DNA of 64,000 bases from Prevotella sp. KH2C16 (GCF_900113305.1 NZ_FOOW01000011.1:1-64000), one strand, 5' to 3'; positions 7,037-18,297 are shown, counted from the stretch's first letter. Made by a program: numbers and translations. The notes: generated by a model not told the origin, from the letters alone.

Positions 7037-7438
7037 CTATAGTTTTTTAAACTCCTTGAAGATTTTATCGGCGATGGCTTTCATCTCCTCATCTTCGAGC
7101 TTCAGGTGGGGCTTGCCGAAGTTGATGTCGGCCTCTGAGTTCATCGGAATCAGGTGGATGTGGGCGTGCGGCACCTCTAGTCCCAGCACAATCTGTGCCA
7201 CTTTCTTGCACGGGATGGCTGCCTTGAGGGCACGAGCCACTTTCTTGGCGAACAGTTCGAACTCAGCCAATTCTTCGTCTTCCATGTCGAAGATGTAGTC
7301 TGTCTCCTTGCGGGGAATCACCAGGGTGTGCCCCTTCGCCACCGGACTGATGTCGAGGAAGGCATAGAACTTCTCGCTCTCGGCGCATTTGTAGCTTGGA
7401 ATCTCGCCGGCTGCGATCTTTGTGAATATTGTTGCCAT
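7037..7438 (-). CDS. HIT family protein (histidine triad hydrolase)
   Basis: A 133-residue protein with the histidine triad HAHIHLIPM near residues 96-104 and the N-terminal CxFxxI-like start MATIFTKIAAGEIPSYKC. HIT proteins hydrolyse nucleotide conjugates such as AMP-lysine or dinucleoside polyphosphates; the exact substrate cannot be told. It lies 34 bp after greA on the same strand and is probably cotranscribed with it. Confidence 0.9.
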   Translation of the reverse strand: MATIFTKIAAGEIPSYKCAESEKFYAFLDISPVAKGHTLVIPRKETDYIFDMEDEELAEFELFAKKVARALKAAIPCKKVAQIVLGLEVPHAHIHLIPMNSEADINFGKPHLKLEDEEMKAIADKIFKEFKKL

Positions 7439-7472
7439 GTTGTCTTGTGGTTTTGGGTTTCCTGTTTTGTCG

Positions 7473-7943
7473 TTAGGTGCCTAAGGAGATTTTGTCGATG
7501 CGCAGCTTGATGGTGCCGTTGGGAATCTTGATTTCCGCAATGTCTCCCACCTTCTTGTTAAGCAGGCCCTGTGCGATGGGGGTCTTGATGGAAATCTTGC
7601 CCCCCTTGAGGTCTGCCTCGCTCTCGCTGACGAGGGTATAAGCCATCTTCGCCTTGTTTGCCATGTTGGTCATCTCCACCTTGGTGAGAATCTGCACGGA
7701 GTCTGCGCTCAGCCGGGTAGTGTCCACGATCTTAGCTTCTGCTACGGTCATCTTCAGCTGATTGATTTTGTCCTCGAGCCTGACCTGGGCCTCTTTGGCC
7801 GCCTCATACTCTGAATTCTCACTCAAGTCGCCCTTGTCGCGGGCTTCGGCGATTGCAGCCGATGCCTTCGGGCGCTCTATTGCTTCGAGCTCGTGAAGCT
7901 CTGCTACGAGCTTGTCGTAGCCTTCCTGTGACATGTAAGCCAT
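7473..7943 (-). CDS. greA: Transcription elongation factor GreA
   Basis: A 156-residue protein of normal GreA length. The N-terminal coiled coil (residues 1-75) contains the conserved ARDKGDLSENSEYEAAKE tip with the acidic residues that enter the RNA polymerase secondary channel and stimulate cleavage of backtracked RNA. The C-terminal half is FKBP-like (ISIKTPIAQGLLNKKVGDIA). A good promoter lies at 8069-8100. Upstream of the start, between 7990 and 8030, a GAATTCC/GGAATTC inverted repeat lies in the leader. Confidence 0.95.
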   Translation of the reverse strand: MAYMSQEGYDKLVAELHELEAIERPKASAAIAEARDKGDLSENSEYEAAKEAQVRLEDKINQLKMTVAEAKIVDTTRLSADSVQILTKVEMTNMANKAKMAYTLVSESEADLKGGKISIKTPIAQGLLNKKVGDIAEIKIPNGTIKLRIDKISLGT

Positions 7944-8068
7944 AATCTTTCTATTTTATTTTTTATTGTTATCAGACCGTTGGATGATTAAAATAAAAGA
8001 ATTCCAACAACCTTTGCCGTCGTCGGAATTCGTTATCTCCTAATGTCTTGTTGTTTCAATATCGTTTT

Positions 8069-8100
8069 GCAAAGGTAGGAAATTAAAATGAAAGCACCAA
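8069..8100 (-). promoter_or_regulatory. greA-HIT operon promoter
   Basis: The minus strand shows TTGG (8100-8097), a 19-nt spacer and TACCTTTGC (8077-8069). The leader before the greA ATG is about 120 nt. Confidence 0.65.
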
Positions 8101-8181
8101 GCGAAAACGCGAAAATCTTCTCTTCGAGGTTGATTTATGTCAAGAAATGCGGAACGATGATGTAAAAAGCAGGGAAAAGTC

Positions 8182-8212
8182 TTGGTTGTTTGCGCAAACA
8201 ATCGTAATTTTG
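8182..8212 (+). promoter_or_regulatory. Orphan promoter with a perfect 16-bp palindrome in the spacer
   Basis: TTGG (8182-8185), a 19-nt spacer and TAATTTTG (8205-8212) fit the Bacteroidetes promoter. Between the boxes lies TTGTTTGCGCAAACAA (8186-8201), a perfect palindrome that looks like an operator. The only thing downstream on this strand is a terminator about 45 bp further on. Confidence 0.5.
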
Positions 8213-8218
8213 CAATGT

Positions 8219-8279
8219 GTTTTTCATAGTATTAGATTTAAGGTTAACAAGGTAGGGACTCGGCGGAGTCCCATTTTTT
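8219..8279 (+). ncRNA. Candidate small RNA of about 60 nt
   Basis: The orphan promoter at 8182-8212 predicts transcription from about 8219. An intrinsic terminator follows at once: GGGACTC, loop GGCG, GAGTCCC (8255-8272) and a T6 run. The transcript would be about 60 nt with no ORF beyond a few codons. It matches no RNA family I know. The alternative is a decayed leader. Confidence 0.35.
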
Positions 8280-8445
8280 ATGCCCTTAAGTCTGGTGTCT
8301 TCATTGGTTGTTCTTGAACGGCATGGCTGCCTGCGATGGTTCCCGCCCGTGCATGAATTCGTTAGAGGCAAGCCCTCTGATGGTTGCGGGGCATGGCCTT
8401 GACAACGGAGAAAAATACCATGGGAGTCTGCTCAAAAAGTAAAAG

Positions 8446-8537
8446 GCCGTCGAAAGGCTGGAAAAATCGCCGATTTTGCCGCACAATCTCGCCGATTTTG
8501 TCCTGTGATTTCGCCGATTTTGTAAAACCCGCAGCCG
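8446..8537. repeat. 22-bp phased array, CGCCGATTTTG type
   Basis: GCCG cores occur at 8446, 8469, 8491, 8513 and 8534. The middle three units share CGCCGATTTTG, which with the preceding AAAATCG forms an imperfect palindrome. The array lies downstream of the OMP gene at 8632-9186. Similar arrays are at 24084, 46076 and 63534. The rest of the 8280-8630 gap holds no convincing gene. Confidence 0.8.
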
Positions 8538-8576
8538 CTCTTGGTAACAGGTTTCATGTCGTCCGCGACTGTAAAC

Positions 8577-8608
8577 GAAAAAGGGGAGCACCCGTAAGGG
8601 CACTCCCC
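8577..8608 (-). terminator. Terminator of the OMP gene
   Basis: On the minus strand GGGGAGTGCCC pairs with GGGTGCTCCCC (8608-8583) across a 4-nt loop and is followed by TTTTT. Confidence 0.8.
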
Positions 8609-8631
8609 AGTAAGTTTTTATGCCGTAAGGC

Positions 8632-9186
8632 TTAGAGGTGGAACTTGTATCCGAGAGTAATCTGGAATACGCTGTTCTTGGCATCTCCATGTTCATAAGC
8701 CTTCGTCAGCCCCCAGTTGTAGCGGCCGTCGATCACGAAGTTGTTGATTTCATACGAGAGGCCTACGGGGATGGAGAAGTCAACGCTCTTGGCGTCATTG
8801 TCATCAACCTCTACTCCTTTCGCCTTAAAGCTGCTGTTTACATTGAATCCGGGCTGGATACCGAGCTTCACAGCCAAACCTTTTGTTACATAGACATTGG
8901 CCAGGATAGGGATGTTGATATAGTCGAGCTTCACGGTTGAGTTGTCGCCCTTGCATCCCTGCATAGAGTAGAGGGCACCTGCGCTGAGGCTGAAGATGTC
9001 GGTTACGCCGTATTCCAGTTCTGCGCCGGTAACGATTCCGATGCGGGCGTCGCTTCCATCAACTTCGGTGAGGTCGGCGATGCTCATACCGAACTTAGGC
9101 ATGATGCTGAACTGACCTACTGCATTCTGTGCGAATGTTGCTACTGAAGACAGCATCAAGGCTGCCATTAAAATAACTTTTTTCAT
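8632..9186 (-). CDS. Outer membrane beta-barrel protein (porin-like family)
   Basis: A 184-residue protein with a signal peptide (MKKVILMAALMLSSVATFAQ, cleavage near residue 20) and alternating amphipathic strands ending in the aromatic C-terminal strand VFQITLGYKFHL typical of outer-membrane barrels. It resembles the small 8-stranded barrels of Bacteroidetes (PF13568-like). No ligand can be inferred. A paralog of similar build, with a matching end LGYKFGL, is at 51537-52256. It is monocistronic with a terminator. Confidence 0.8.
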   Translation of the reverse strand: MKKVILMAALMLSSVATFAQNAVGQFSIMPKFGMSIADLTEVDGSDARIGIVTGAELEYGVTDIFSLSAGALYSMQGCKGDNSTVKLDYINIPILANVYVTKGLAVKLGIQPGFNVNSSFKAKGVEVDDNDAKSVDFSIPVGLSYEINNFVIDGRYNWGLTKAYEHGDAKNSVFQITLGYKFHL

Positions 9187-9262
9187 AATAACTCAAATAA
9201 TTAAATGTTCACTAACAGGGTGCAAATTAAACAAATAATATCTATTTATCCAAATTTTTCTT

Positions 9263-12200
9263 TTAAAAAATAGTATTTTTATCCCTTTTTAGCTTTATTT
9301 TTTGAGCTATATCATTTATCAGCTGCTTAAAGACGGGGTTCAGGGAGAGCGTCTCGGGATTGCCGGTGAGGATGAGTTGCCGGCGTGCGCGCGTCATGGC
9401 CACATTCAGTTTGCGGTCGATGAGGCGGCCGTCTTCCGCGAAGGTGTTGCTCGTCAGGAAGTCGAGTTGGTACTGGTGTTGGATGGTGAAGGAATAGATG
9501 ATGACATCCCGCTGGCTGCCCTGATACCGTTCCACGGTGTCGATGCTCACCTGCTGGAGCTCGGGAACGCCCTGCTGCTCGATGTTCTTGCGTATCATGG
9601 CTATCTGGTTGCGGTAGGGCACGATGACGCCTACGGTTTTCCGTGGGTCGAACCGTCGGCCGTAGAAGCGGTGGATACGGCGCAGCAGGTCGCTCACGAT
9701 GGCGGCTTCGTCGGTGTTCACCTTATCGGAGAGGCCGGGCTGGCGGCAGAACCTGGAGGGCAGGAAAATCACGCGGTGTGCCTTCAGCAACTCGTCGAGC
9801 TCGTCTTCGGCAGGCAGGTCGTAGCCGAGGCGGCTTTCCTGCTGATGCTCCAATGGCACGGCTTCCAGCCGCTCCCGGCGGTAGAACATCCTGTTGGGAA
9901 ACTCCGCGATGTCGGGGTGCATGCGTCCTTGTTTGCGCAGGATGCCGATGAAGTCGGTGCGTCCCTGCTTCCGTTCCCAGCGCAGGAGGCGCTCGAAGAG
10001 CGAGTTGCGGCAGTTGTCGAGGCAGAGGGCTCTCAGCATCGGCTCCTCTACCTCCGATTCCTGTGGGTTCTGTTGCACTACGGCGGGCAGTTGTTTGTGG
10101 TCTCCCACGAGGACAAACCGCCTGATGTAGGGCTCGCGATCGTGCCCGCAGAGCAGCCCTACGATGTTTGGTTCCAGTATCTGGCTCGCCTCGTCGATTA
10201 CGGCGAGGTCGAAGTGCTTCAGGTTGAATAGGTTTGCGTTCGACTGCATCGCCGTCGTGGTGGCCACGAAGATGCGGGTGCTCAGGATTCTCTCCTTGAT
10301 TTGCGAGAGCAGCGGCAGTCCCTCGATGGCATATTTAATAAGGTGGGGACGGTAACGCTCGTCGCACGAGAACTCCTGCCCTATGCGCAGGTAGTCGAGA
10401 TGGTTGTCTTCGAGCATGCCGCAGATTTCGTCCACGGCGCGGTTGGTGTACGAGAGCAGGAGCACGGAGTGCCCCTCTGTGGCCAGTTCCTCCCTTACGA
10501 GGTATTGCAGGGCCAGCGAGGTCTTGCCCGTTCCGGGAGGTCCCACGAGCAGGAAGTAGTCCTGTGCCTGCTTGGTCCGTAGCAGGATGTTGTCGTAGTC
10601 GGGGTGATAGGGGCGGGTGAGGGTGAGGCTCTTGTCGGCTCTTGGCTCCCGTTGGCCGAGCAGCAGGGCGCGGCGGTCGGGCAGGGCGGCGGCGAATTGC
10701 GCCAGACTGCGCACCTGCGCACCGCTCCCCATGTCGCTGTGCTCTATGGCGAAGGTCTCTCCGCTGATGATGTCGGGATTCTGCTGTCCGTCGGAAAGGT
10801 GGACGACGAGGCGGCCGGGGTGGATTTCCGCGAGACATCCCTTGAACAGGAGGGCATGTCGCACATCGGGCGTGTCGCCCCGGCGGTAGGCATACAGGTA
10901 GACGAAGTCGCCCTGCCGGAAGTTCGGCAGGAAGTCTTCTCCCTGCTCGGGCACGCTCAGCGTGATGGTATCGAAGCCGTTGTAGGGCGAGCTTTTCTCC
11001 TTGCTTACGATGGTGAGGTCGGTGTAGATGCTGCCCGTCTCTTTCTTTTCGCTGAGCGGCATGTTCCAGAGGTCGGCACAGGCGTTGCCCTGCCCCTCCT
11101 GTGCGCCCAGCCGTGAGGAGAGCTGCTCACGGTAGACGAAGGTCATCATGCGGCACAGATAGGCTCGTTCTATGGGCTTCAAGTCATGCAGGCTGTCGGT
11201 GATGCGCCTGATTTCGGGCTCTTTCCATCGGCCGAAGAAGTCTGCCTTGCGTTCGTCTTGCAGGAAGATGCCGGGCTGGAGGTAGCCAATTACTTTGTCG
11301 AAGCCGTCCTGCGCTATATGAAAGTCATTCCACACCACCTGATTGCGGAACTTGACGGCCTCGCGGAAAAGCTCCCGATAGAAGCTCACCGCTACCAGTC
11401 CGCCCGGTAGCGGATAGCGTGAATAGAGCAGACGGAGGTCTGCCTGGTTGTTCGGCAGCCGGAAATTATGGAGCAGCACGCCGTAATAGAGCAGCAGCTG
11501 GACATAGTGTTCCTCCTTCTGGAAGCTCCCGTATTCGTTCGGGAAGTTGCGTTCTATGTTGTAGTTTTTGCCCGACTTCTGCTCTGCGAGCAGCCGCATG
11601 TCGGTCGTCATGAGGTCCACACGGCCTTGTATGCCCAGCTCCTCGCAAACAAACGACGGCTCCAGGATGGCCTTCGAGCGGTCGTAGCCGTCCTGCTTGC
11701 CGTCGAAGAGCGACTCCACGATTTGCTGGATGTTCACCGACTGCCGCAGCGCGGCAGCCTTGAAGTCTTCTTTCTGGTTCAAATCCGTGCAGGTGCAGTA
11801 GTCCAGAGCACGCTCCTTGAAGTTGTTGCGGAAGGTTTCTTCCCATCGGTAGCCGCCTTGCTGGTTGATGATGTCATCCAAGGCGCTGCCCGCAAAGTTA
11901 CCCACGAGGATGGCCTGCGTGTTCGCCTTGGGAGCGAGTTGGTTCAGCAGATAGGATAGGGGGTGGTGGCCGTAGTCCTGAAAGCAGCGTGCGATTGAGG
12001 AAATGTCCAGCAGATAGTCGGGCTCGAGGATGATAAGGGAAGGGATGATTACAGCCTCTCCCCCGCCATTACCTTCCTCGCTTGTCTGTCGCACCGGCTC
12101 CGCCGACAGCGACAACTCGGTCGATGACCGTTGGTTCCCCTTTAGGGAGGGAGCTCTTAGCTCGCGAATCTTTTCTTGGATAAAGGATATTACCGAGTCT

Positions 12201-13156
12201 GTATTTCCTATAACCTCTTCATTGGTGAACCTTAAAAAGGTATAGCCCTTTGCCTCAAGGATTTCTTCTCTGCGCCTGTTCTCCTTTTCTTGATTAGGGT
12301 GATTGTGGTAACCACCATCCACTTCAATGATAAGCGACAATTCCAAGCAGACGAAATCGGGGATGAAGTCATCTATGGCATGTTGTCTCCTGAAGTGGGC
12401 TTGCAAGTTATTCCTTCGCAGAATCTCCCACATGATGCTTTCGCCGTCCGTAGGTGTGTTCCTGTTATTGAGCGCGTTGACCTTGAGAATGCTGTAGATG
12501 TCAGGATTAGAAGACTTTATAGGGGCTCTGAGGGCTCCCTCCCTGCAGGGGAGGGCGGGGGGAGAGGCTTTCTCGCAGTCTATCAGATTCAGCTGCATGC
12601 CTTCCTTCAGGAGCCCCTGCAAGTGGCGCAGGTGGTCGGCGGAGTAGTCTACGGTGAGGGTCTCCCCTGCTGAATCCTGATCCGGGAGCACTTCGATAAG
12701 GGTATCGGTGAAGCCCTTTACGATGCAGCGGATGTAACGGTAGTCGATGTGATGGTGCCCGGTGAGTGCCTTGCGTGATACGGGAATCCGCCCGACGAGA
12801 TAGCCGGGGATGTCGCAGTCATAGACGGCGGAGATGAAGACGGCCATTGCCCGGCAGTCGTAGAGCTGCTCTTCGGGCTGTAGCGGTTGCTTCCGGTTGC
12901 TGTCGCGGCGCATACGCTGAATCTCGATGACATCGCTCACGCCCACCCGATGCCGCTTGCAGAGGAAGTCTACCTGTGAGAAAAGATTGCCGAAAGCTTG
13001 CCTCGACTCGCGCAGTCCTTCGTAGCAGGCCAGCACGAGGGTTTCGTGCAGCATCTTGTTGGCGACGGATCGCTCTGCTTCCAGCAGGTTGAGAATCGCC
13101 TCGAGGCGGCGGAATAACTCTTCGGAAGTGATGTTTCTATCGGGTAGGAATGGCAT
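9263..13156 (-). CDS. Dna2-like Cas4-nuclease/SF1 helicase with inserted DUF559 domain
   Basis: A 1297-residue protein. Residues 1-196: N-terminal region of Bacteroidetes AAA helicases. Residues 197-368: a DUF559 (Vsr-like PD-(D/E)XK) endonuclease with FRRQHAIDDFIPDFVC and IIEVDGGYH, flanked by low-complexity proline/glycine/serine segments; this piece coincides with an element bounded by inverted repeats. Residues about 369-650: Cas4-type nuclease (GIQGRVDLMTTD, LAEQKSGKNY). Residues about 860-1280: superfamily 1 helicase with Walker A VGPPGTGKTS, Walker B AVIDEASQI, motif V VERYQGSQRDV and motif VI NVAMTRARRQL. It probably acts in DNA end processing or repair. The host protein reads continuously from DCEK to IIPSLIILEPDYLLDISS once the insert is removed. 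Divergent from the guanine deaminase gene; a minus-strand TACATTTGC box lies at 13174-13182. Confidence 0.85.
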   Translation of the reverse strand: MPFLPDRNITSEELFRRLEAILNLLEAERSVANKMLHETLVLACYEGLRESRQAFGNLFSQVDFLCKRHRVGVSDVIEIQRMRRDSNRKQPLQPEEQLYDCRAMAVFISAVYDCDIPGYLVGRIPVSRKALTGHHHIDYRYIRCIVKGFTDTLIEVLPDQDSAGETLTVDYSADHLRHLQGLLKEGMQLNLIDCEKASPPALPCREGALRAPIKSSNPDIYSILKVNALNNRNTPTDGESIMWEILRRNNLQAHFRRQHAIDDFIPDFVCLELSLIIEVDGGYHNHPNQEKENRRREEILEAKGYTFLRFTNEEVIGNTDSVISFIQEKIRELRAPSLKGNQRSSTELSLSAEPVRQTSEEGNGGGEAVIIPSLIILEPDYLLDISSIARCFQDYGHHPLSYLLNQLAPKANTQAILVGNFAGSALDDIINQQGGYRWEETFRNNFKERALDYCTCTDLNQKEDFKAAALRQSVNIQQIVESLFDGKQDGYDRSKAILEPSFVCEELGIQGRVDLMTTDMRLLAEQKSGKNYNIERNFPNEYGSFQKEEHYVQLLLYYGVLLHNFRLPNNQADLRLLYSRYPLPGGLVAVSFYRELFREAVKFRNQVVWNDFHIAQDGFDKVIGYLQPGIFLQDERKADFFGRWKEPEIRRITDSLHDLKPIERAYLCRMMTFVYREQLSSRLGAQEGQGNACADLWNMPLSEKKETGSIYTDLTIVSKEKSSPYNGFDTITLSVPEQGEDFLPNFRQGDFVYLYAYRRGDTPDVRHALLFKGCLAEIHPGRLVVHLSDGQQNPDIISGETFAIEHSDMGSGAQVRSLAQFAAALPDRRALLLGQREPRADKSLTLTRPYHPDYDNILLRTKQAQDYFLLVGPPGTGKTSLALQYLVREELATEGHSVLLLSYTNRAVDEICGMLEDNHLDYLRIGQEFSCDERYRPHLIKYAIEGLPLLSQIKERILSTRIFVATTTAMQSNANLFNLKHFDLAVIDEASQILEPNIVGLLCGHDREPYIRRFVLVGDHKQLPAVVQQNPQESEVEEPMLRALCLDNCRNSLFERLLRWERKQGRTDFIGILRKQGRMHPDIAEFPNRMFYRRERLEAVPLEHQQESRLGYDLPAEDELDELLKAHRVIFLPSRFCRQPGLSDKVNTDEAAIVSDLLRRIHRFYGRRFDPRKTVGVIVPYRNQIAMIRKNIEQQGVPELQQVSIDTVERYQGSQRDVIIYSFTIQHQYQLDFLTSNTFAEDGRLIDRKLNVAMTRARRQLILTGNPETLSLNPVFKQLINDIAQKIKLKRDKNTIF
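12054..12568 (-). mobile_element. DUF559 cassette inserted in frame in the helicase gene
   Basis: The ends are inverted repeats: GCCTCTCCCCCGCC at 12054-12067 on the plus strand and its complement, with one extra G, at 12554-12568. Just inside lie GC palindromes: CCTCCC-TGCA-GGGGAGG-type at about 12536-12555, and a CCCTNNAGGG-type at about 12150-12165. The 515-bp interior codes, in the same frame and strand as the helicase, for a complete DUF559 nuclease with catalytic-type residues (PDFVC, IIEVDGGYH). The same domain with related ends is fused to guanylate kinase at 33107-33939. Mobility is inferred from these two copies. Confidence 0.7.
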
Positions 13157-13233
13157 TTTGCTATTTTTATAATTGCAAATGTACCGAAAATATGCGGAAA
13201 ATGCTTACCTTTGCTGTTGAAAATTAAAACTCT

Positions 13234-13701
13234 ATGGACAAAAAAGATTTCATGCGCAGGGCGATAGCCTTGTCTGAAGAAAGCGTCAGGACGGGTGGCG
13301 GACCTTTCGGCGCGGTCATCGCCAAGGATGGAGAAATCGTCGCCGAGGCGTCAAACAGCGTTACCATCGACCACGACCCTACCGCCCATGCGGAGGTAAA
13401 CGCCATCCGCAAGGCCGCCAGGAAGCTCGGCACCTTCGACCTCGAGGGCTGCGAAATCTATACTTCCTGCGAGCCGTGCCCCATGTGCTTGGGGGCTATC
13501 TATTGGGCTCATCTCGGCCGCATCTATTATGCCAACGACCGTAAGGATGCCGCCCGCATCGGTTTCGACGATGATTTCATCTATAAGGAGATTGCCCTGA
13601 AGCCGGAGGAACGCCACAAGCAGATGCAGATTCTGCTGCCCGAAGAGGCCAAGGAAGCCTTCCAAATGTGGGAGAGCAGCAGCGAGAAGACCGAGTATTA
13701 A
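13234..13701 (+). CDS. guaD: Guanine deaminase (CDA-fold nucleoside/nucleobase deaminase)
   Basis: A 155-residue zinc deaminase with the HAE catalytic motif (PTAHAEVNAIR) and the zinc cysteines in TSCEPCPMCLGAIYWA. The C-terminal FDDDFIYKEI segment and the length match the Bacillus GuaD type, which converts guanine to xanthine; tRNA adenosine deaminase TadA is less likely. TACCTTTG at 13206-13213 is its likely -7 box. An intrinsic terminator and a 22-bp array follow. Confidence 0.85.
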   Translation: MDKKDFMRRAIALSEESVRTGGGPFGAVIAKDGEIVAEASNSVTIDHDPTAHAEVNAIRKAARKLGTFDLEGCEIYTSCEPCPMCLGAIYWAHLGRIYYANDRKDAARIGFDDDFIYKEIALKPEERHKQMQILLPEEAKEAFQMWESSSEKTEY

Positions 13702-13716
13702 CGGCTTACGGGCATC

Positions 13717-13782
13717 TTACACACGGCGTGTAACACGATTACAAGCCGTGTGTAATGCGGTTACACGCCGTGTGTAATCCTA
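13717..13782. repeat. 22-bp phased array, TTACAC-CCGTGTGTAA type
   Basis: Three units of exactly 22 bp start at 13717, 13739 and 13761, each beginning TTACA and centred on a GGCGTGT or GCCGTGTGTAA palindrome. It lies between two convergent genes. The sequence is unrelated to the CGCCGATTTTG arrays but the spacing is identical. Confidence 0.8.
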
Positions 13783-13785
13783 TGG

Positions 13786-13824
13786 AAGATTTCCTCCTTT
13801 CCTGCGGGAAGCGGAAATCTTTTT
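13786..13824 (+). terminator. Terminator after guaD
   Basis: AAGATTTCC (13786-13794) pairs with GGAAATCTT (13813-13821), followed by a T-run to 13824. Confidence 0.7.
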
Positions 13825-13827
13825 CGC

Positions 13828-14823
13828 TTATTGCCCCCCAAGGCGTTCGAAATAGGTGATGATTTCCTCCCAGGTCTTGAACTCGTCGCTGCCGAAAGGT
13901 ATGCCCGTCCCCATGAATGCGTCGTCGGGAGCGGCTGAAATCAGGTAGTCGCCATAGAGCAGCCGGGGCTGATTGGTGTAGACCACATGGTTCCAGGCGG
14001 GCGTGGAAAGGTATTCCTCTATCCAGGAATTGGCCTCCGCGAGCCGTTCGGGCTCGTTGGTGGGAGCGGGGACGAGGATGTAGACCTCATAGGTTTCTAT
14101 CAGCATCCTGTAAGCCTTGCGCATGCTGGAGCGGTCCTTGCCGTAGTCGTCGCGCAGGGTGGCGAAGTCGATGTAGACAATCGGCCGCTCGCGGTGCTCC
14201 TGGCGGTCGTCTATCCAGCGGATGACGGGTACCACCCCGTTCAGAAACGACTCGTCGGTCATGCGGTGCTCGCCATGGAAGCGGGCTGCCTGAGCATAGT
14301 GCGACCGGAACAAGTCGAAGGTATGCACTACCGGGTCCTTGTCGCCGAAGAGCCCGAAGACGCGCCCTTGCTCCTCGGGCGTGATGCCCTGGAAGCACTG
14401 GGTGGTGATTTCCTTATACTCCTTTATCATCGCCTTGGTTACGATGAACTCCTGCACGCCGTCCTGTCGCGGGTTCTGGAAGGTCTGCTTGCCTGCCATG
14501 CCGTGGCTGGTCATGGTTTCTCCCATCTCGAAAGCCGGGTTTACGAGGATGCGGTCGTAGCCTCGCAGCATCTCGGCGTACATTCCTCCCATCGAGGTTC
14601 CTATGATGAGGTCGGGCTTCTCGGCGTCCGTTTTCTCCCGGAGGAGTGCCAAGGCCTCCTCGGGATGCAGCGGCAGGTCGTAGGCGATGACTTCCGCACT
14701 CGGGAAAGTCTCCGCGATTCGCCTCACCGTGCCCGACTGCGCCGAGGAGCCGAAGCCGTGTACATACATGATTCTCTTGCCCCGCATCAGGTCGGGGAAC
14801 TGCTTTATATACTGATTTTCCAT
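13828..14823 (-). CDS. Alpha/beta hydrolase (YqiA-like) fused to a nucleotidase-like HAD domain
   Basis: A 331-residue protein of two parts. Residues about 1-190 resemble the UPF0227/YqiA esterases: IMYVHGFGSSAQSG, the nucleophile elbow IIGTSMGGMYAE and a late FGDKDPVVH acid/histidine region. Residues about 200-331 (PIVYIDFATLRDDYGKDR, LVPAPTNEP, HVVYTNQPRLLYGDYLI) resemble the C-terminal half of bacterial 5'(3')-deoxyribonucleotidase-type HAD proteins, but the usual DxDG start is only DFAT, so catalysis by this part is doubtful. I do not know the substrate of either half. Divergent from the beta-galactosidase gene, with a TACTTTTGC box at 14844-14852 on the minus strand. Confidence 0.65.
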   Translation of the reverse strand: MENQYIKQFPDLMRGKRIMYVHGFGSSAQSGTVRRIAETFPSAEVIAYDLPLHPEEALALLREKTDAEKPDLIIGTSMGGMYAEMLRGYDRILVNPAFEMGETMTSHGMAGKQTFQNPRQDGVQEFIVTKAMIKEYKEITTQCFQGITPEEQGRVFGLFGDKDPVVHTFDLFRSHYAQAARFHGEHRMTDESFLNGVVPVIRWIDDRQEHRERPIVYIDFATLRDDYGKDRSSMRKAYRMLIETYEVYILVPAPTNEPERLAEANSWIEEYLSTPAWNHVVYTNQPRLLYGDYLISAAPDDAFMGTGIPFGSDEFKTWEEIITYFERLGGQ

Positions 14824-14840
14824 ATCTTCTTCCGTTTAAT

Positions 14841-14872
14841 ATTGCAAAAGTAATATTTTTTTTCTATCTTTG
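14841..14872 (+). promoter_or_regulatory. Beta-galactosidase promoter
   Basis: ATTG (14841-14844), a 20-nt spacer and TATCTTTG (14865-14872). It overlaps the divergent TACTTTTGC box of the hydrolase gene. Confidence 0.7.
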
Positions 14873-14895
14873 TGGCAGATAAACTAAAAACATAA

Positions 14896-18054
<3,159 letters not shown>

Positions 18055-18073
18055 GCGGCATCAGCTTGGACAG

Positions 18074-18130
18074 AAGACGGCTTTCTGCCTTCCTGACGAC
18101 GACAAGCAGGAGGCTGGGAAGCCGTCTTTT
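18074..18130 (+). terminator. Terminator after beta-galactosidase
   Basis: AAGACGGCTT (18074-18083) pairs with AAGCCGTCTT (18119-18128) across a 35-nt loop and is followed by TT. Confidence 0.6.
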
Positions 18131-18186
18131 GCATTACTTGTGGCCGCTTTCTGTCAACCTGTAAGCCAGTGGTCTTCTTGTGGCTT
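18121..18186. repeat. Possible degenerate 22-bp array
   Basis: GCC triplets at 18121, 18143 and 18165 are exactly 22 bp apart, each followed by a pyrimidine-rich stretch. The last unit contains a GTAAGCCA/TGGCTTAC hairpin (18161-18188). Much weaker than the other arrays and could be chance. Confidence 0.35.
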
Positions 18187-18265
18187 ACAGTTTTCTCTGT
18201 ATCCTACGATTATAGTTTCGATTTGCAATAACCGCGGATTTTCAAGATGATAAAGTAAAAGAATC

Positions 18266-18297
18266 ATTGCGGTTTCAGCCGATTTGTTGTAACTTTG
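18266..18297 (+). promoter_or_regulatory. dapF-dapL promoter
   Basis: ATTG (18266-18269), a 20-nt spacer and TAACTTTG (18290-18297). Confidence 0.65.

Noticed and set aside
8446..8537. CRISPR array in the 22-bp repeat gaps
   Set aside because: Repeats and spacers are far too short (11-13 bp and 9-11 bp), only 3-5 units are present, and no cas genes are nearby.
8135..8696. Overlapping minus-strand frames between greA and the OMP
   Set aside because: They run through an intrinsic terminator, the 22-bp array and into the OMP gene; no consistent coding signal.
9302..10231. 309-codon plus-strand frame opposite the helicase
   Set aside because: Opposite strand has all SF1 helicase motifs in frame; this frame shows no family features.
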